DNA of 64,000 bases from assembly GCA_963920705.1 (NCBI GenBank), contig OY987236.1, positions 9,968,190-10,032,189 of the forward strand. Reading direction: 5' to 3'. The stretch is from Odiellus spinosus. Its lineage: Eukaryota > Arthropoda > Arachnida > Opiliones > Phalangiidae. The notes under the pieces are model-generated. The model saw nothing but the letters and a program-made list of their open reading frames with translations, was not told the DNA's origin and did not search any database. Numbering within the stretch: the stretch's first letter is position 1; each line of letters opens with the position of its first letter. Shown here one piece after another: positions 22,301 through 35,300 of the stretch. A program made the position numbers and the translations under genes.

Positions 22301-25300
22301 GATTATAATTAATAGATTTAGACGATGAAGGGGCCCAAACTGACGACGCTAGAGACGACATTCCTAGCACCTGTAGTCATAGGTCAACCGATTCAGAGTT
22401 TTCAGAGCCAGGTGAAGAGGAAGAAGAACGCGAGGAGCCCAGTGAGTTGCCCGTTGAAACCCCCTATGTTGAGAATGGGGCCGAAGAGTTTGGCATGGTA
22501 AGTTTGTCTTACAAAGGGTTATATTTATTTCTAGTCACTAAACTTGGGTTGTTACTCGTTTATCTTTAAAGGAAGGTGCCGAGGGTCAAACGGAAGATAT
22601 GGCCGAAGAAAATAAAAGTCTTATATGGAGCTTATTAAAACAGGTTCGACCTGGTATGGATTTGTCGAGAGTGGTTCTTCCCACTTTCATTTTAGAAGCT
22701 AGATCATTCCTGGATAAATTATCAGATTACTATTATCACGCCGATATTCTATCACAGTAAGTTCAAAATGATATTCTTGATTATACTTGGCTAGCGGCTT
22801 TGGAGAGGCCAAAAAATTTGATTGAGTTTATTTCTTCTAGCTAAATGAAAGGGAGAATAAAGTCTGACATAATGATTAATATATAAATTAAGATATGCCT
22901 TGAAATTGATTCTCATCTGCATATTGAAAATAGACGTGGCTTGGAGCAAAAATGAATCTTATATCAGCATTATTAAGCAATCTTAAGTCAGTGGCCCTTT
23001 ATTTGATTGGGATTTTGATTCAAATCTGAATCCCAGTTAATCAATTTCCCTAGTAAGTTAAAGGAACACAAACTCTCTGGTGGACTGTTGTGTGTTTTTA
23101 AGTAGTCCTTAATAGTCACTTTAAGAATAGAGTAGTTTATTGTTGAGTTAAAATTTTTGTTATAATTGTTAAGGAGAAGATTGGGATATGTACTTAAGAA
23201 GAGAATTGTAGCCAGTTTGAAAAATGTCACTGTGACATACATTTTTCTAGAATTTTTTAAACTTTGGAAAGTAGGCTTAACTGGGATTAAAGATTAATTT
23301 GAATGAGAAGCTCACTCTTAAGGGGCGTTATCAAACACGCTACTAACTTTAAGGATAAGCAAACTGATTAAATAACTTTTCATTTGTCAGACTTCATCCT
23401 CCCTTTGAAGTATAGTTACTTTTGACATTACAGTATATCACTCTAATAAAATTAAATTTTAAATGTTTATAGAGCTGTTCTCGAAGACGATCCATTTACA
23501 AGAATGAAACTAGTAGTTAAATGGTATCTTTCTGGATTTTACAAGAAGCCTAAGGGTAAATCGACTTTTGAACTTTGACTTATGAGAAATATACCTTTAG
23601 GAGGGAGCTAGCCAAGATAGGTCATGTGACTCGCGCAATGTTTAACAAATAGTAGGAGTAGTTTCATCATTTAGATCTCAGTTTTCAGCTGTGACAGTTA
23701 ACTCTAATAGTTACGCAAGCGTTCTATTAATGTGTAACACTTTTATGGAACTATCGTTTCGTTAGTTAAACCAAATTATTTTATTCACTTGAATCGTTTT
23801 ATTCTTTTTCATATTGCTTATCCATCAAAAGGATTGAAAAAACCATATAATCCAATTTTGGGCGAAACGTTTCGATGTTTTTGGCGACATCACAATAATG
23901 GTAGTCGAACTTTCTATATTGCTGAACAAGTTAGTCATCATCCACCAGTTTCTGCCTTTTACGTCACGAATCGGCAGGATGGTTTTTGTATTAGTGGCAG
24001 TATTCTAGCTAAATCTAAATTCTACGGTAAGATTTTACAGTTGATGAATATTGAATAATGTTCAATCTAATGATAAAAATCTCTCTTTAATTCAGGAAAT
24101 TCCTTATCAGCTATTTTAGAGGGCACTGCTCATTTAACTTTATTAACGCGGGGGGAAAACTATGATATAACAATGCCCTACGCTCATTGCAAAGGAATTC
24201 TTATGGGAACATTAACGATGGAGTTGGGAGGAAAAATCAACATTGCTTGCGAAAAGACGGGTTATCGAACTGAACTAGAATTTAAATTAAAACCATTTTT
24301 GGGGGGTCCCGAGCTTGGAAATATGGTGACTGGAAAGATTAAATTAGGGAAGGAAACTTTGGCGACTCTGGAAGGTCATTGGGATGGACAGATATGGGTT
24401 AAGGATAAACGTAGCGGAGAAGAATACCTTTACTGGGACCCAACGCCCGATATTCGAGCTAATAGACTGAAAAGGTATACTGTTCCCATTGAAGTTCAAG
24501 GAGAGTTTGAGTCTGAAAGGCAAGTTGGTAAATTAAATATTTAAAGGAATAATGAAGCCTAGTAAAGAGTGATTTTTTTTTTTAAATGATCACTTAACGT
24601 TAAAAATTAACAGGGATCCATCAAGAGTTTGGTTTATAGTCATTACCGACACAAGAAGTGCCCTATACTCAAACAGTAAAACATTTTAAATTAGGCTTAA
24701 GACTAGTTTATTACTAAACGAGATTTTAAACTACAGGAATCCTTTTTAAGTCTATTTTTCAATTATATTAAGCATATTTTAAACAATAATGAATCGATAG
24801 AAAATGACTTGTTAATAGGCTTCATTCTCATTTTAACATTTAGCATTTTTTTTGGAGTTGTATTAGTAAATTTTGAATAATTGTTCAGATTATGGCAGCA
24901 CGTATCGATAGCCATTGCTCGAGGAGATCAAATCGCAGCTACGGACGAGAAAACGTTGTTAGAAGATGCTCAAAGGAAAGCGGCCAAAGAACGTTTGGTT
25001 CTTTTGGATAAATGGGCACCAAAGTTTTTTTATCAAGACATCATAACTGGAGAATGGGTCTATAAGCATGCTGAGTAAGAAATATTTAAGTCTTATGCGA
25101 TACAAAAACTTGTTATAGATAGAAAATAAGTTTTTAATAGTTTTCTTCTCCAAAAATTTAAAGTTCCAGACCATGGGATCCAAGGAACGACGTGATTCAA
25201 TATGAACAAGATTATTTGGTCAAAACAAAGACGCATCATCGTACTCCCGTAGTTCGAACAAGTAGCATCGTTAGCATGGATGAAGAAAGAGTCAACGTGG

Positions 25301-27500
25301 TCAAGAAGAAGGCGGCTGCCGCGAGTAAAAATTTGCACGTCAAAAAAGGAGGAGGTAGCGCTTCTTCTTCGAAGAACGGTCCTAGTAAACAGAGTCTATC
25401 ATCCGTAGATTCGAGAGTTGAACGAGCTTTGGTAGCAGCCGTGCGACAAAGAGGAAGAAGTCATACACCAAGAAGTTTAGCTTCCCACGGTGGAAGCGAA
25501 GAAAGTTCATCACCAGATGGTCATTTACACGGTAGTGATTCCACGGAGAGCGAAGGTAAATTAGTACCTCAATTTTTAACCTAGACCAATATGACGAAAT
25601 TGATAAATCAATCATCGACAAACTACTACCAGGACTTGTAATGTTATACTAAGCCCCCATAGAGAAAATTTCTCTTAAGTGCCGCGTTTATGGATGAGAG
25701 CGCCACCGTGCGTTATCGAATGGAGTCATATATGTAGTACAAGATACTCTTCTACTGCTATACCGTATTCCCAATGGAGATAAGCCTCGCTTTCGTATTT
25801 ATTATTTTTTAATTAATTTTAAGATAAATCCGGTTTTTCTTTCCTTTTATATAATTTTTCAGTTGCCTTCCGCGGCTTTCTTAATACTTTTTTGTCGAAT
25901 TAAAACCATGGTATCACCAAATTTCACTTCGCTCGCGAAGACCTTCAAGACTTTTACGGGGGAACGGGCCTTCCGCGTTAAAAAGCCTAGGCGCGTTCCC
26001 GGCGCTCATGCTTATTCCGTTCCGCGTAAGCCTATCGGCCGACGATCAACGACTACGGAGAGCGGTGACGCTCTCTCCTCTCTCTTAGCCGTCGTTTTTC
26101 GTGGAGACGGGCGACGCCGCAACAGCGGCCAGCCTTAGGCGGAACGGAATAAGCCTAGGCTTACTAACGGTTTTCGTCTTTACGATCTAAAACGGGCGAT
26201 GATTTCGACCCCTGCCTCGGCGAAAAATATATTTCGTGAACCTTATTCAACGTTGGTTTAACACGCACATAAATACTGAAGATATTAAGGTCAAACTTAC
26301 TTTAAATAAAATAATATTGTAAATTCAATACTATTTTACCTTTCAATATCCTGATCTCCAATTCCATGGACGCCGCCATCTTGTACTAAATTTTTAACTC
26401 CAATCAATGTCGCTAGAGGGGTTTTACCGCGGCGTTTTGAGACGAAGTTTTATAAGCTTACATTACTAGACCTGGTAGTAGTTTGTCGATGAATCAATAC
26501 TGATTTTTAACCAATAGTTTAAAAGTTTTTTACATAGCAAGCGCCATCTATATTAGAATATCTGTAAATATTTGTTTTGAGACTTGGAACTGATATATTG
26601 GTTAATCCTCGATATTGGTAACCAACGATATCATATCGGTTCAAACTCATCACTTTAAATTAGCAAATTTTAGTATTTTGGTTAAAGGGAGAATGAAATA
26701 GAAAAATTAAAAAAGTGGATATTTTTACCTCATGGTATAAAGTATTCTTATAACAAAATTGGATTAAAGGGAAATATCACTTATATTTATTTATAATATA
26801 TCCAGTATTAGAAGACAATCTTTGCTTGTAACAAAATTTACTTTAATTCTTGGCTTTTTTTATTGTAACCATTAACCAGTGACATTTTTTAAGCAGATGA
26901 AAAATATGTAATAGGCCTAGGTTTTGCTGAAGAACTCTGCTGCTCATTTTAGATATAACTTTGTGACCCTGACCAAATTGGGCAGCTGCAAAGCTAAGGC
27001 CTGGCAACTTTCCCCACAGAATTTCATTATAACGAGGTTTTACTGTAATATCAAATTTAAATGAGCTTAGAAAGCTAACCTTTCACCCTCCCTTCTAAAG
27101 TACTAATACAGTTACTAAAGCTTAATACGTAAATCCTATCCAAACTAACGCTGACTGTAATTTACGTAACTACTGTGATTTTTTTTTTTTGCATGGTTTA
27201 CACGATACTTTAGGTCCACTAGGCATGCATCCGTCACCACCCGGAGTCGTAGTTTCGAAACCCACTAATTCGATTAAAAAAAGAGAAGCTGCGCTTGAAA
27301 AAGCCTTGCTTCCTCAACAGCAGCTTTTGAAAGAGATGCAAACGTCCTTACAAACGCTTCAACGACATTTGGAATCCGTCATGGCCCAACAAAGGCGGAG
27401 CGGAGACATTTTGGCCCAACGTTCCGATCTCACTCTCATCGTTTCCGTTCTCATTTTGCAAGTTATTCTATACGCCATTTCGCATTGGTGGTTTTCCTGA
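16346..27500 (+). CDS. OSBPL8: Oxysterol-binding protein-related protein 8 (ORP5/ORP8 type), 15 exons, 1033 aa
   Basis: Exons: 16346-16385, 16873-16947, 17529-17804, 20840-20919, 20990-21052, 21123-21437, 21508-21826, 22316-22497, 22572-22756, 23473-23555, 23832-24026, 24096-24519, 24889-25074, 25164-25555, 27214-27500; all phases close. Family role: lipid exchanger tethered in the ER at plasma-membrane contacts, swapping phosphatidylserine for PI4P/PIP2. Visible parts: Ser-rich N-terminal tail; PH domain about residues 208-325 ([23 protein letters not shown]); acidic linker; ORD about 464-800 with EQVSHHPP at 571-578; a GEWVYKHAD stretch; Ser/Lys-rich segment; C-terminal membrane anchor about 1011-1029 ([15 protein letters not shown]). 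The intron after 24519 appears to begin with GC. The human protein is 889 aa. The first two exons are the least certain; ATG at 21004 could be an alternative start. Confidence 0.9.
17805..20839 (+). other. ORP8 intron 3 (3 kb), no gene inside
   Basis: No coding exon with fitting phase was found. The intron has CpG-rich patches near 18.4-19.5 kb and a pyrimidine-rich stretch near 20.03-20.16 kb ending in CCTTTATAAAAG, which resembles a TATA element. An internal promoter is possible but unsupported. An imperfect inverted repeat (GTGTTCAAAGTGAAGA / TCTTCACGCTGAACAC) lies near 18176-18232. Confidence 0.45.
25980..26165. mobile_element. CpG-rich fold-back element in the last ORP8 intron
   Basis: CTTATTCCGTTCCGC at 26011-26025 is mirrored by GCGGAACGGAATAAG at 26139-26153. 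Pairing extends inward (TAAGCCTATCGGCCG against CGGCCAGCCTTA) and there is an outer pair AAGCCTAGGC / GCCTAGGCTT. The G+C content is far above the surrounding intron. It is likely a non-autonomous palindromic transposon. The open frame crossing it (25863-26138) is not conserved with any exon. Confidence 0.6.
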
Positions 27501-28018
27501 TTTGTTTTTTAACAAGTAAGAGAACGTTTATTTTAATCTTAAATCAGTTGAAATTGCGTAAACGGATCGTTGCGCGGTGTTACCCTCAAGAAAGAACCAA
27601 AAATTTGAAACGTAAAAGTGAATTTTTAGTTTTTACGCTATTTTAAGTATTCCGTTGTTAACAGCGTTCGTTTTTACAACGATTTTTAGTTTGTTTTTTA
27701 ACAACTAATTAGTAACTTATATTAAACGAATGAACGAAGTTTTAGTAGCCAAAGATATTATATTTTAAAACTAAGGTTATATAATCTAAAAAGTGAAGAA
27801 AACTTATTTCGTTACTTTTATATATGTATTTCTGACTATTTCACGTTGTTATAAAACACAAATTCCTTCCTTCTTTCTTTACTCGGGGTATAAATTACAG
27901 GTAATGCCTATATTATTGTTAGGATAAATAATCGAAAGGCTTAAATTATCTCTAAGGCCTATTTTAATTCCGCAGCGTTAATATTTTTTTAAAATGTCTT
28001 CGAAATGTATTTAGGTTA

Positions 28019-28029
28019 AATAAAATAAA
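28019..28029 (+). terminator. Candidate ORP8 polyadenylation signals
   Basis: Two overlapping AATAAA hexamers lie about 520 bases after the ORP8 stop codon at 27500. They are the first convincing + strand signals downstream, but AT-rich sequence produces such words easily. Confidence 0.4.
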
Positions 28030-28141
28030 TTTGCAGCTAGTTTTTTAAGTTGAGGTGTTGGGCATTTGGCAATTTCAGCGAACCTTGCTGCTTAGCACAG
28101 TAATTTTAAAATTTCAAAGTTACGGTATAAATTTGAAGACT

Positions 28142-28208
28142 AAGTAATAAAATAAATCGAAACTGATACTTCGTGGAGAAGTATCAGTTTCAATTTATTT
28201 TATTACTT
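28142..28208. other. Near-perfect hairpin, 31-bp arms, 5-nt loop
   Basis: Arms 28142-28172 (AAGTAATAAAATAAATCGAA...) and 28178-28208 pair with a single G:T-type difference around the loop GTGGA. It lies just after the candidate ORP8 poly(A) signals. Same design as the hairpin at 5523-5579 but unrelated sequence. Confidence 0.75.
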
Positions 28209-28289
28209 GTGAAAATTCCGTGGACACTATGCCTTTTAATATTCATGATTTGAAGACTAACTTGAACTAACCGTAAAAATTTCAAATCT

Positions 28290-28785
28290 AACTTCAACCT
28301 TCCCTGAAATTCTGAAAGTTAGCTGTGATTACCCATGAAATTCTCAAAGTTAACTTTGATTACCCATGAGATTCTCAAAGTTAACTTTGATTACCCATGA
28401 GATTCTCAAAGTTAACTTTGATTACCCATGAGATTCTCAAAGTTAACTTTGATTACCCATGAGATTCTCAAAGTTAACTTTGATTACCCATGAGATTCTC
28501 AAAGTTAACTTTCAGTACCCATGAAATTCTCAAAGTTAACTTTCAGTACGCATGAAATTCTCAACCTACTAGGAAATTATAAAGGTTCACTTTGACCTAC
28601 CGTGAAAATTTCAAAGTAAACTTTGACCTACCATGAAAATTTCAAAGTAAACTTTGACCTACCGTGAAAATTTCAAAGTAAACTTTGACCTACCGTGAAA
28701 ATTTCAAGGTAAACTTTGACCTACCGGGAAAATTTCAAAGTAAACTTTGATCTACCGGGAAAATTTCAGTCAACCTTTAAAATTT
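28290..28785. repeat. 31-bp satellite, about 15 copies in two subfamilies
   Basis: The first block has the unit ATTACCCATGAGATTCTCAA followed by AGTTAACTTTG. The second block, from about 28590, has CTACCGTGAAAATTTCAAAG followed by TAAACTTTGAC. Every unit carries an inverted core CAAAGTTAACTTTG (or CAAAGTAAACTTTG), so the array is a chain of short dyads. Confidence 0.93.
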
Positions 28786-29723
28786 CCAAGCTAATTTTGA
28801 GCTCGAAGCTGAAATATCTCAGGTGCCATATTTTGCAAGTGCCCAACACCTTGTATCAAAATCAACCTATAATCATTTTGCCCTATAATGCATGGCTTGC
28901 CTAAAATGAGGCCATTTTTGAAAGCTGTCCAGAATAGCTTAGTTTTGTGATACTAATTTTCAAAATGAAAAACAACAAAAACGCGCTAAATATTAGTCTG
29001 ATGCAAAACTTATATAAATATCAGTGTTAGATAATTATTTGTCGTAAAAGTGCTCAAAAATGAGAGTTCTAGATTGCAATTGGAAAGTTTAAAAAAATAA
29101 GTACAAAAGAGGCCTGACACGTCGAAACTATATATTGTAAATATTTCATTTATTCTTTATAATTAATCACGTTTTAAAATTTAAACAAAAGTCCACCGCA
29201 GAACATTTTCTGCTTCAATTATAAAACAACTGTGCCCTTTTTTATTAACCACATATTTTTAGCTCAATCTGTCAAAAATATAGCAAATTTCTCCGTAGAT
29301 AGAGCCTTAGTTCCCCCAAAAGTTAATTTAAATTTTATCGGTGTTAGGACAAATACATATTTAATGTTGACCAATGAAAACTTAAATTTTGCCACGTAAT
29401 AAACAATATTAGAAAAAACTGTTCTAATACGGCAAAAAAGACGCAAAGGTGCCAAACAGGGTAGCATTTATTCTCAAACCGAAAAAAAAAAAAATAATCT
29501 TAGTTGTAATTTAAAATTATATAATTTTTATCTTTAATCAATTATTGTAATTAGTAAATGCAGGATAAATAGTTTATTTGGAGCTTCATAATAAATCCAG
29601 CTCATTCAAATTAGAACAAAATCAATCGGTCTGATACCAAATAATGTCTTATGTTAAAACAAAATATATTTCTTGCGCTACTATATTTAAATAAGACTTT
29701 TTATTGGTTTAGTGACCCTTTAA

Positions 29724-30070
29724 AGGGAGAATGCAACCTAATAACAAGTGAACTTTATCTAGTCCTTATCGTTTAAATAGACCTAAGCCAACAGTAAAAA
29801 GTTTACAAAACAAATATTAAACTAGAAATAAATTTAAAACATACCCGGAAAATAGGCTTAGCGGGATTCAAGAAGATCCTGAATTGCCTCCGTGTAAGGT
29901 CTAGAGACCAATGAGCAAAGACTGGCATTCACGCGAGATTTCCACGAGACTTACAATCGCGTTCGATTGGTCGCTAGAGGAAATCAGGGGAGGAAATCAG
30001 GATCTCCATGAATCCTGCTAAGCCTATTTTCCGGGTAAGTTTTAAATTTATTTATAGTTTAATATTTGTT
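29724..30070. mobile_element. Inverted-repeat element with a TTAA-flanked left end
   Basis: A long imperfect inverted repeat (about 75 bp per arm) spans 29808-30070. It carries ACAAATATTAAACTA, TAAATTTAAAAC and CCCGGAAAATAGGCTTAGC in both arms. The left edge reads TTAA|AGGGAGAATGCAACCTAA, matching both termini of the element at 56159-56360, so they belong to one family that seems to use TTAA targets. The matching right terminus is not seen here. Confidence 0.7.
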
Positions 30071-31959
30071 CCTAAATTTTTTCACTAGTGGATTAGACCT
30101 ATTTAAACTTTGGATTTTTTTCTAGTTTTGAAGCCACAATTTAATTCTTTAATTTAATTATTAAATACAAATTATCCAAAGACTTCTATATATAAAAAAC
30201 CTATCCAATCTTAGAAAATTATAAAACAAATTAAATTACAATTTTTTTTAATCAACCTAAATTTCATCAATCACTTTAATCAGAAACATTAATTTTCTGT
30301 AAAATCATATAAGGGAGAGATAAGGCAAATTGCCAAGGGGAAGAAAAAACCATTACTAATCAAGATTATAGAAATCAGGTTTTGCAGGGGGAGGGGCTAT
30401 GAGATGTTGACGTCAATGTGCGAGCTTATTGTTTGAAAAAAAACAAAAAACAACACTATTCAAGTTCCTGTAAAATCTTTGGACATAATAGCTTATGATT
30501 CTAGCGAGGTTAACAGGGTGGCCATGATTGGCAGCTTAGATATTCAAATTTGGTGCCATTTCGAAATCATTTAGCTGGCCACAAAATTGGAATCAATTCG
30601 CATTGAAATAATCTGAAGAGTTATTGTTCGACTTTTAGTATTTCCGTTGTGACATCTCGATGTGTCATTGGCTCAACGAGTCGATTAGTTTGATGCCCTT
30701 CATAAGTTTTGTTTATTTTTGCGAATCACGTGGACAAGAAGCAAACTGTTGTTATACTTAAATAAATTAATTTTAAAACTATCTTCGCAGTTCCTATAAT
30801 CAATCGTAAATGAAAACTTTTTGAAATCCACCATGGTGTAATTTGGAATAATCAGTGGCGTAACTAGAGGGTTTGACGACCCTGGGGCGGTTTCTGAATT
30901 TTCCGCATTAACTGAATGTGCCCCTTATGTGTGGAGTTATCATATGAACTAGATAAGTGACGTTTTTCTACGTCATCGCCACCTAGCCCCTCCCCATTGT
31001 ATAAACTGATTTTTGATAGTCTCGAGTCAAATACCACTAAGGCGAATGAAATTGAAATGAGCGATAGATACCTGACATTTCCAAAGTCAGAATGTCGTCT
31101 CTCTTTAGTAACTTCACAATTAAAACATTATTTACACCAAAAATTAAGTACCCAATTTAAAATATCTAGTCAAAAAAATAAAACGTAATAAATTTGGCAT
31201 AATTATTAAGAATAAAAGTTTATGCATTTTGTACCAAATTATTTAAAATTTGGAAAAAAACCATGTAATTATTTTGTTTGAGCTATTTTTAATTTTTTAT
31301 ATAAACAATCGACAAAATAATTATATGCATTTTTGTTAATTTAGCTCATACTTATGAGCTATTTAACATTTTTTGTAGATATTTCTATTATTAACAGGTT
31401 TTGTACGGAACCTAGAATACAAAGTCATAAAATTTTAAAATAAGACAAATGTCAAAAATTTCCGGATCGAATTTTAATATATTGAAGATTTCAAATATGA
31501 AATTTTAGTTTTTGTTTTACTTTAGGGTTATTTTGTATCACATCTAGGGTTTTATCAAATGATGTCATGTTGTGACCAGCTAAGAAATTGATTTATTCGA
31601 GTAAATTAAGAATAGCAGGGGGAGAGTTCGGGAATTTCTACAAAACTTTTGTATAAACCCTGAATGAGCTGTACTAGGTTTTACAGTTTTAAAAATACAC
31701 GCAAACTGAAATCTAATTAACTTTATGAATAAAAGTTATGAAAAACGAACGCAAAGCCTTTCACTAAGAATGATTTTATCAAAAGTAGCAAAAATAACCA
31801 AAATTACAAATAATTTGTTCTTAGTTCCCAGCATTTATATAATGGTATTTCCAAAAAAAAAAAGTTTATCTTCAATAAAAAAAAATATTCTATTTATAAA
31901 AAAAGTCTCATTATTCTAAATTAGCTTAAATTTAACATTTCAGGGTAATTTGAAAGTTT

Positions 31960-32305
31960 GTGACACCACGTGGCATAACATTAATTCAAATTTGGCGGGA
32001 AGATCACGCACGTGTAAGGTTTGAAACACTCCAGTAGATGTCACTAGTGGCGCGTCTCGCAAAAAAGAAGAAAATAGGCCTAATAACAAAGTAGAGTTGG
32101 GCAAATGGCGGGAGTTTCTGCAGAACGTCATCTGCATCTTTCGTGACGAGTTCTGTCGAGAGACTGTGATGAAACTAAGGCGTGGGTAACGTAGAAATCA
32201 CTTTATTTATCTTTATTATAAATAAATTCATTTGTTTAAAACACTGTAAAGCTTATCCAGATAATATTTAGTCGCGAAATTCGCTTAGTCGGGGAGAAAG
32301 CGAAA
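31960..32305 (+). promoter_or_regulatory. Putative TIF1 promoter and 5' UTR
   Basis: The sequence before the start codon contains the E-box CACGTG at 31967-31972, a second GCACGTGT near 32007, and CpG-bearing words (GTGGCGCGTCTCGC). The CDS starts at 32306 after GGGGAGAAAGCGAAA. No TATA box is evident near the start. Confidence 0.4.
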
Positions 32306-35300
32306 ATGAGTTTGCCCTCATCTCCGAACACGGAAGACGAGACGAAACAGAGAAGCCGCCGCCGAAAAGATAGCGTGGATTCGGCAGAGGGAAACGAGGC
32401 GCCCAAATCAAAATCGCCTAGTCCTAACTCTAGTTCAGCGGAGGAGGAGGAGGAGGAAGATGACGAGGATGCCGGGTCTCCTCCTGAACTTGATGAAGAA
32501 GCTGACGGCGATGAACAACAAAGTTCGCCAGCTAAAGATGATCAGTCTGAATGCTCTGAGCATTCGGAACACTCAGAGCATTCAAAACACTCCGAGCATT
32601 CGGAACATTCTAAGCATTCGGAACATTCTAAGCATTCGGAACATTCTGAACAATCGGAACACTCTGAGCATTCGGAACATTCTCAGCATTCTGAGCATTC
32701 GGAACATTCTGAACGATCCGAGCATTCTGAACATTCGGAGCAATCTGAGCCAGATGACGATGAAGAAGTAGAAGGGACAAATGAACCTGAACCACAAAAA
32801 AACGTGCCATCACCCGAAGTAATAACCGCGGAAGTGAACAGTGAACCCAATGATGCAGACATGGACGCGGATGACCCAGAGGTGGTCATTGAACGTCAAG
32901 TTGATGCCAGTACTAAAGAACACCCGCTTGTTGATCTTGAAGAAGAAGGGCCCCAAGAAGAAACGGTGGCTGATGAACCCATGGATTTTAATTCGTTGTT
33001 GGGGGACACTGGTACGGGAATGATAAGCCCAGCAACTGATGTTGTAATTAAAGATGAATTGAACACCGATGGTTTGATTAGTGCCAGTTCGTCAGACGCG
33101 TGGTTGGAACCAAAGTGTATTTTTTGCAAAAATGAACTAACGGAAAACAGTGAACCCAAGTTGTTACCGTGTTTGCATAGCACATGCAGAACTTGTTTGA
33201 ATACTTTGTCAGCTCCTAGTCCTTCAACATCTACGGCTGATCCAAACAGTAAGTTGACTTTTGTTCTTGTATTAATTTTGAGTGTTATTTGGTGTGTGTC
33301 GCAAACTTGGGACAACTTATTCCTTTGATATTTTTGACAAGTCAACGAAAATGCATTTTCTTTAGTCAAATGATTTATTTAAGTGAGTTTGACAAGTCTA
33401 CAGAAATTAATGTTTAGCATTTTTGAATGATAAAAATTCCTTTTTATAGTTTTTTGTACCCAAATTTAACCTTGGGCCGTTCATAAATGTCGTACCCTCC
33501 CTCCAAATTCCCTTTAGTGCTGCTAAATAATTTTTTAAAGTGTGTGTAACCCCTTTAATTTCACAGTATGCAAATTTGAGTTCAACTACAAAACTAGGTC
33601 CATATCTATAGAGTAGGCGGGGCGTAGGAGGGGTGTTCTTAAGTCCCTCCTTCATGCTCTTTATCCTCTTGGAAGCTTTTCTAAAACTGAGTTCTGTGGC
33701 GCTCATAGTTCATACTCTGCTCTGATGGGTGCGTGACTATTGACTTTTAGTCACGTGGTAAATGCAACTACCCCATTCCTTCAAATGAATAGAGTAGCGG
33801 AATTTATTACGTCACTAGTCTCTTCCTGCATATGGGCGGAGTTCCATTTAGATGAAATCTCTCTGAAAGAGGGGCTTAGTAAAACCCCGTCCTTGCCCCG
33901 CCTAAATGCTACTACTCTATATTCGCGACCCAAACACTGTCTGCTAAGGTGTTATCCCTACATAAAAATAGGCTAATATATTTCTCCATAGGGATAACAC
34001 CTTAACAGGTGACGTTTCGGTCTCAAATTAAGCTTAAATTATTTTGGCTAATTGATCAAAATTAAACCAATTTTATTCACCGAAAATAAGTTGCCACAAA
34101 GCTCTTAACACCCCATCCTTTGAAAGCGTGACGTAATTTATAGAAGGTCCCTTAATTGACGAAAATGCGTCTTTCTGCAAAATAATTATATTTCCATTTA
34201 TTGGAGAACCGCCAAATTTCATATCAATACAAACACATTTGAAGGGAAAATTTTGCCAAACTGATAATGTAACTGAAAAGTTGAAGGTTTTTAAGTTTTA
34301 CCGAAACTAAGTTCAAGCGCAATTGTAGTAATGGGACTATCTGAGACGGATTTTAAATAATGTTGAACCCTGTAGAGAAAAACGTAGTTCGTGACAACTT
34401 CTCTTTAACATTATTATTGAACACACTGTTAAGTTCTTCCATGTCTAAAGATGCAACTCGACAGGTGACAGCCCTGTACATTAATCTCCCCTCCTACTGT
34501 AATGCTAAATATTGTATGTTAATAATGGTCAAGAATTAGCCCATACTAAGAATTAGGATTTAGGAACCTTAAAATTATCATTTTTGATTACTTGTCAGCT
34601 TTTCTTTGAACGGATATTAGTAATAACGGCAGCTCCCCAACTTTTATACTTCACAGGGTTGCCACAGGTCAGGGAAACGTCAGGGAATTTTAAAATATTA
34701 TAAAAAGTCAGGGAATTTTAAAATATTATAAAAAGTCAGGGCATTTTAAAATATTATAAAAAGTCAGGGCATTTTAAGATATTTTAAAAAGTCAGGGCAT
34801 TTTAAGATATTTTAAAAAGTCAGGGAATTTTAAGATATTTTAAAAAGTCGGGCAATTTTAAGATATTTTAAAAAGTCGGGCAATTTTAAGATATTTTAAA
34901 AAGTCAGGGAATTATAAGATATGTTAAAAAGTCAGGGAATTATAAGATATTTTAAAAAGTCGGGGAATTTAAAGATCTTTCAAGATGTATGTAAAATATA
35001 AATAGTAGAATTGTGAGCATCTCAACAACATTTATGAACTAGCTACAAGAATAGATATAATTCGCAAGGTTTAATGATATCGAATGTAGATAAGATCTAT
35101 ATCGGATAATATCATAAGCAATTTGTTGTCTTTCCGCCAATCTTTGACGTCCACAGAATAAGAAAATGACGGAAGAAATTCCTTTTCTAGACAATATATT
35201 AATACCTATAAATTATTAGGTATTCTCTACATTTGTTGGCTTTCAACTTAGCTCTTGTGGCTGGCGTGGCTATTTAGTTCAGGGACAGAAACTAGTTTAA

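Larger units (their letters stand above)
27501..32305. other. Intergenic region between ORP8 and the TIF1 gene
   Basis: It contains the ORP8 3' UTR and poly(A) signals, a long hairpin, a 31-bp satellite and an inverted-repeat element, listed separately. Near 30852 the words CAGTGGCGTAACTAGAGG resemble a common hAT-type transposon end. No gene was recognised between 30.1 and 31.9 kb, which is AT-rich. Confidence 0.5.

Noticed and set aside
25863..26138. 91-codon open frame in the last ORP8 intron
   Set aside because: It spans a fold-back element, has no recognisable domain, and does not fit the phase of the neighbouring ORP8 exons.
32582..32797. Minus-strand Met/Arg/Phe-rich open frame and + strand IRNILS frame over TIF1 exon 1
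   Set aside because: They are the other phases of the 9-bp SEH-coding repeat; a repeat whose unit is a multiple of three keeps all frames open.
33989..34000. TAGGGATAACA word resembling the start of the I-SceI homing site
   Set aside because: Only part of the 18-bp site matches and it is explained by the 20-bp stem-loop arms.
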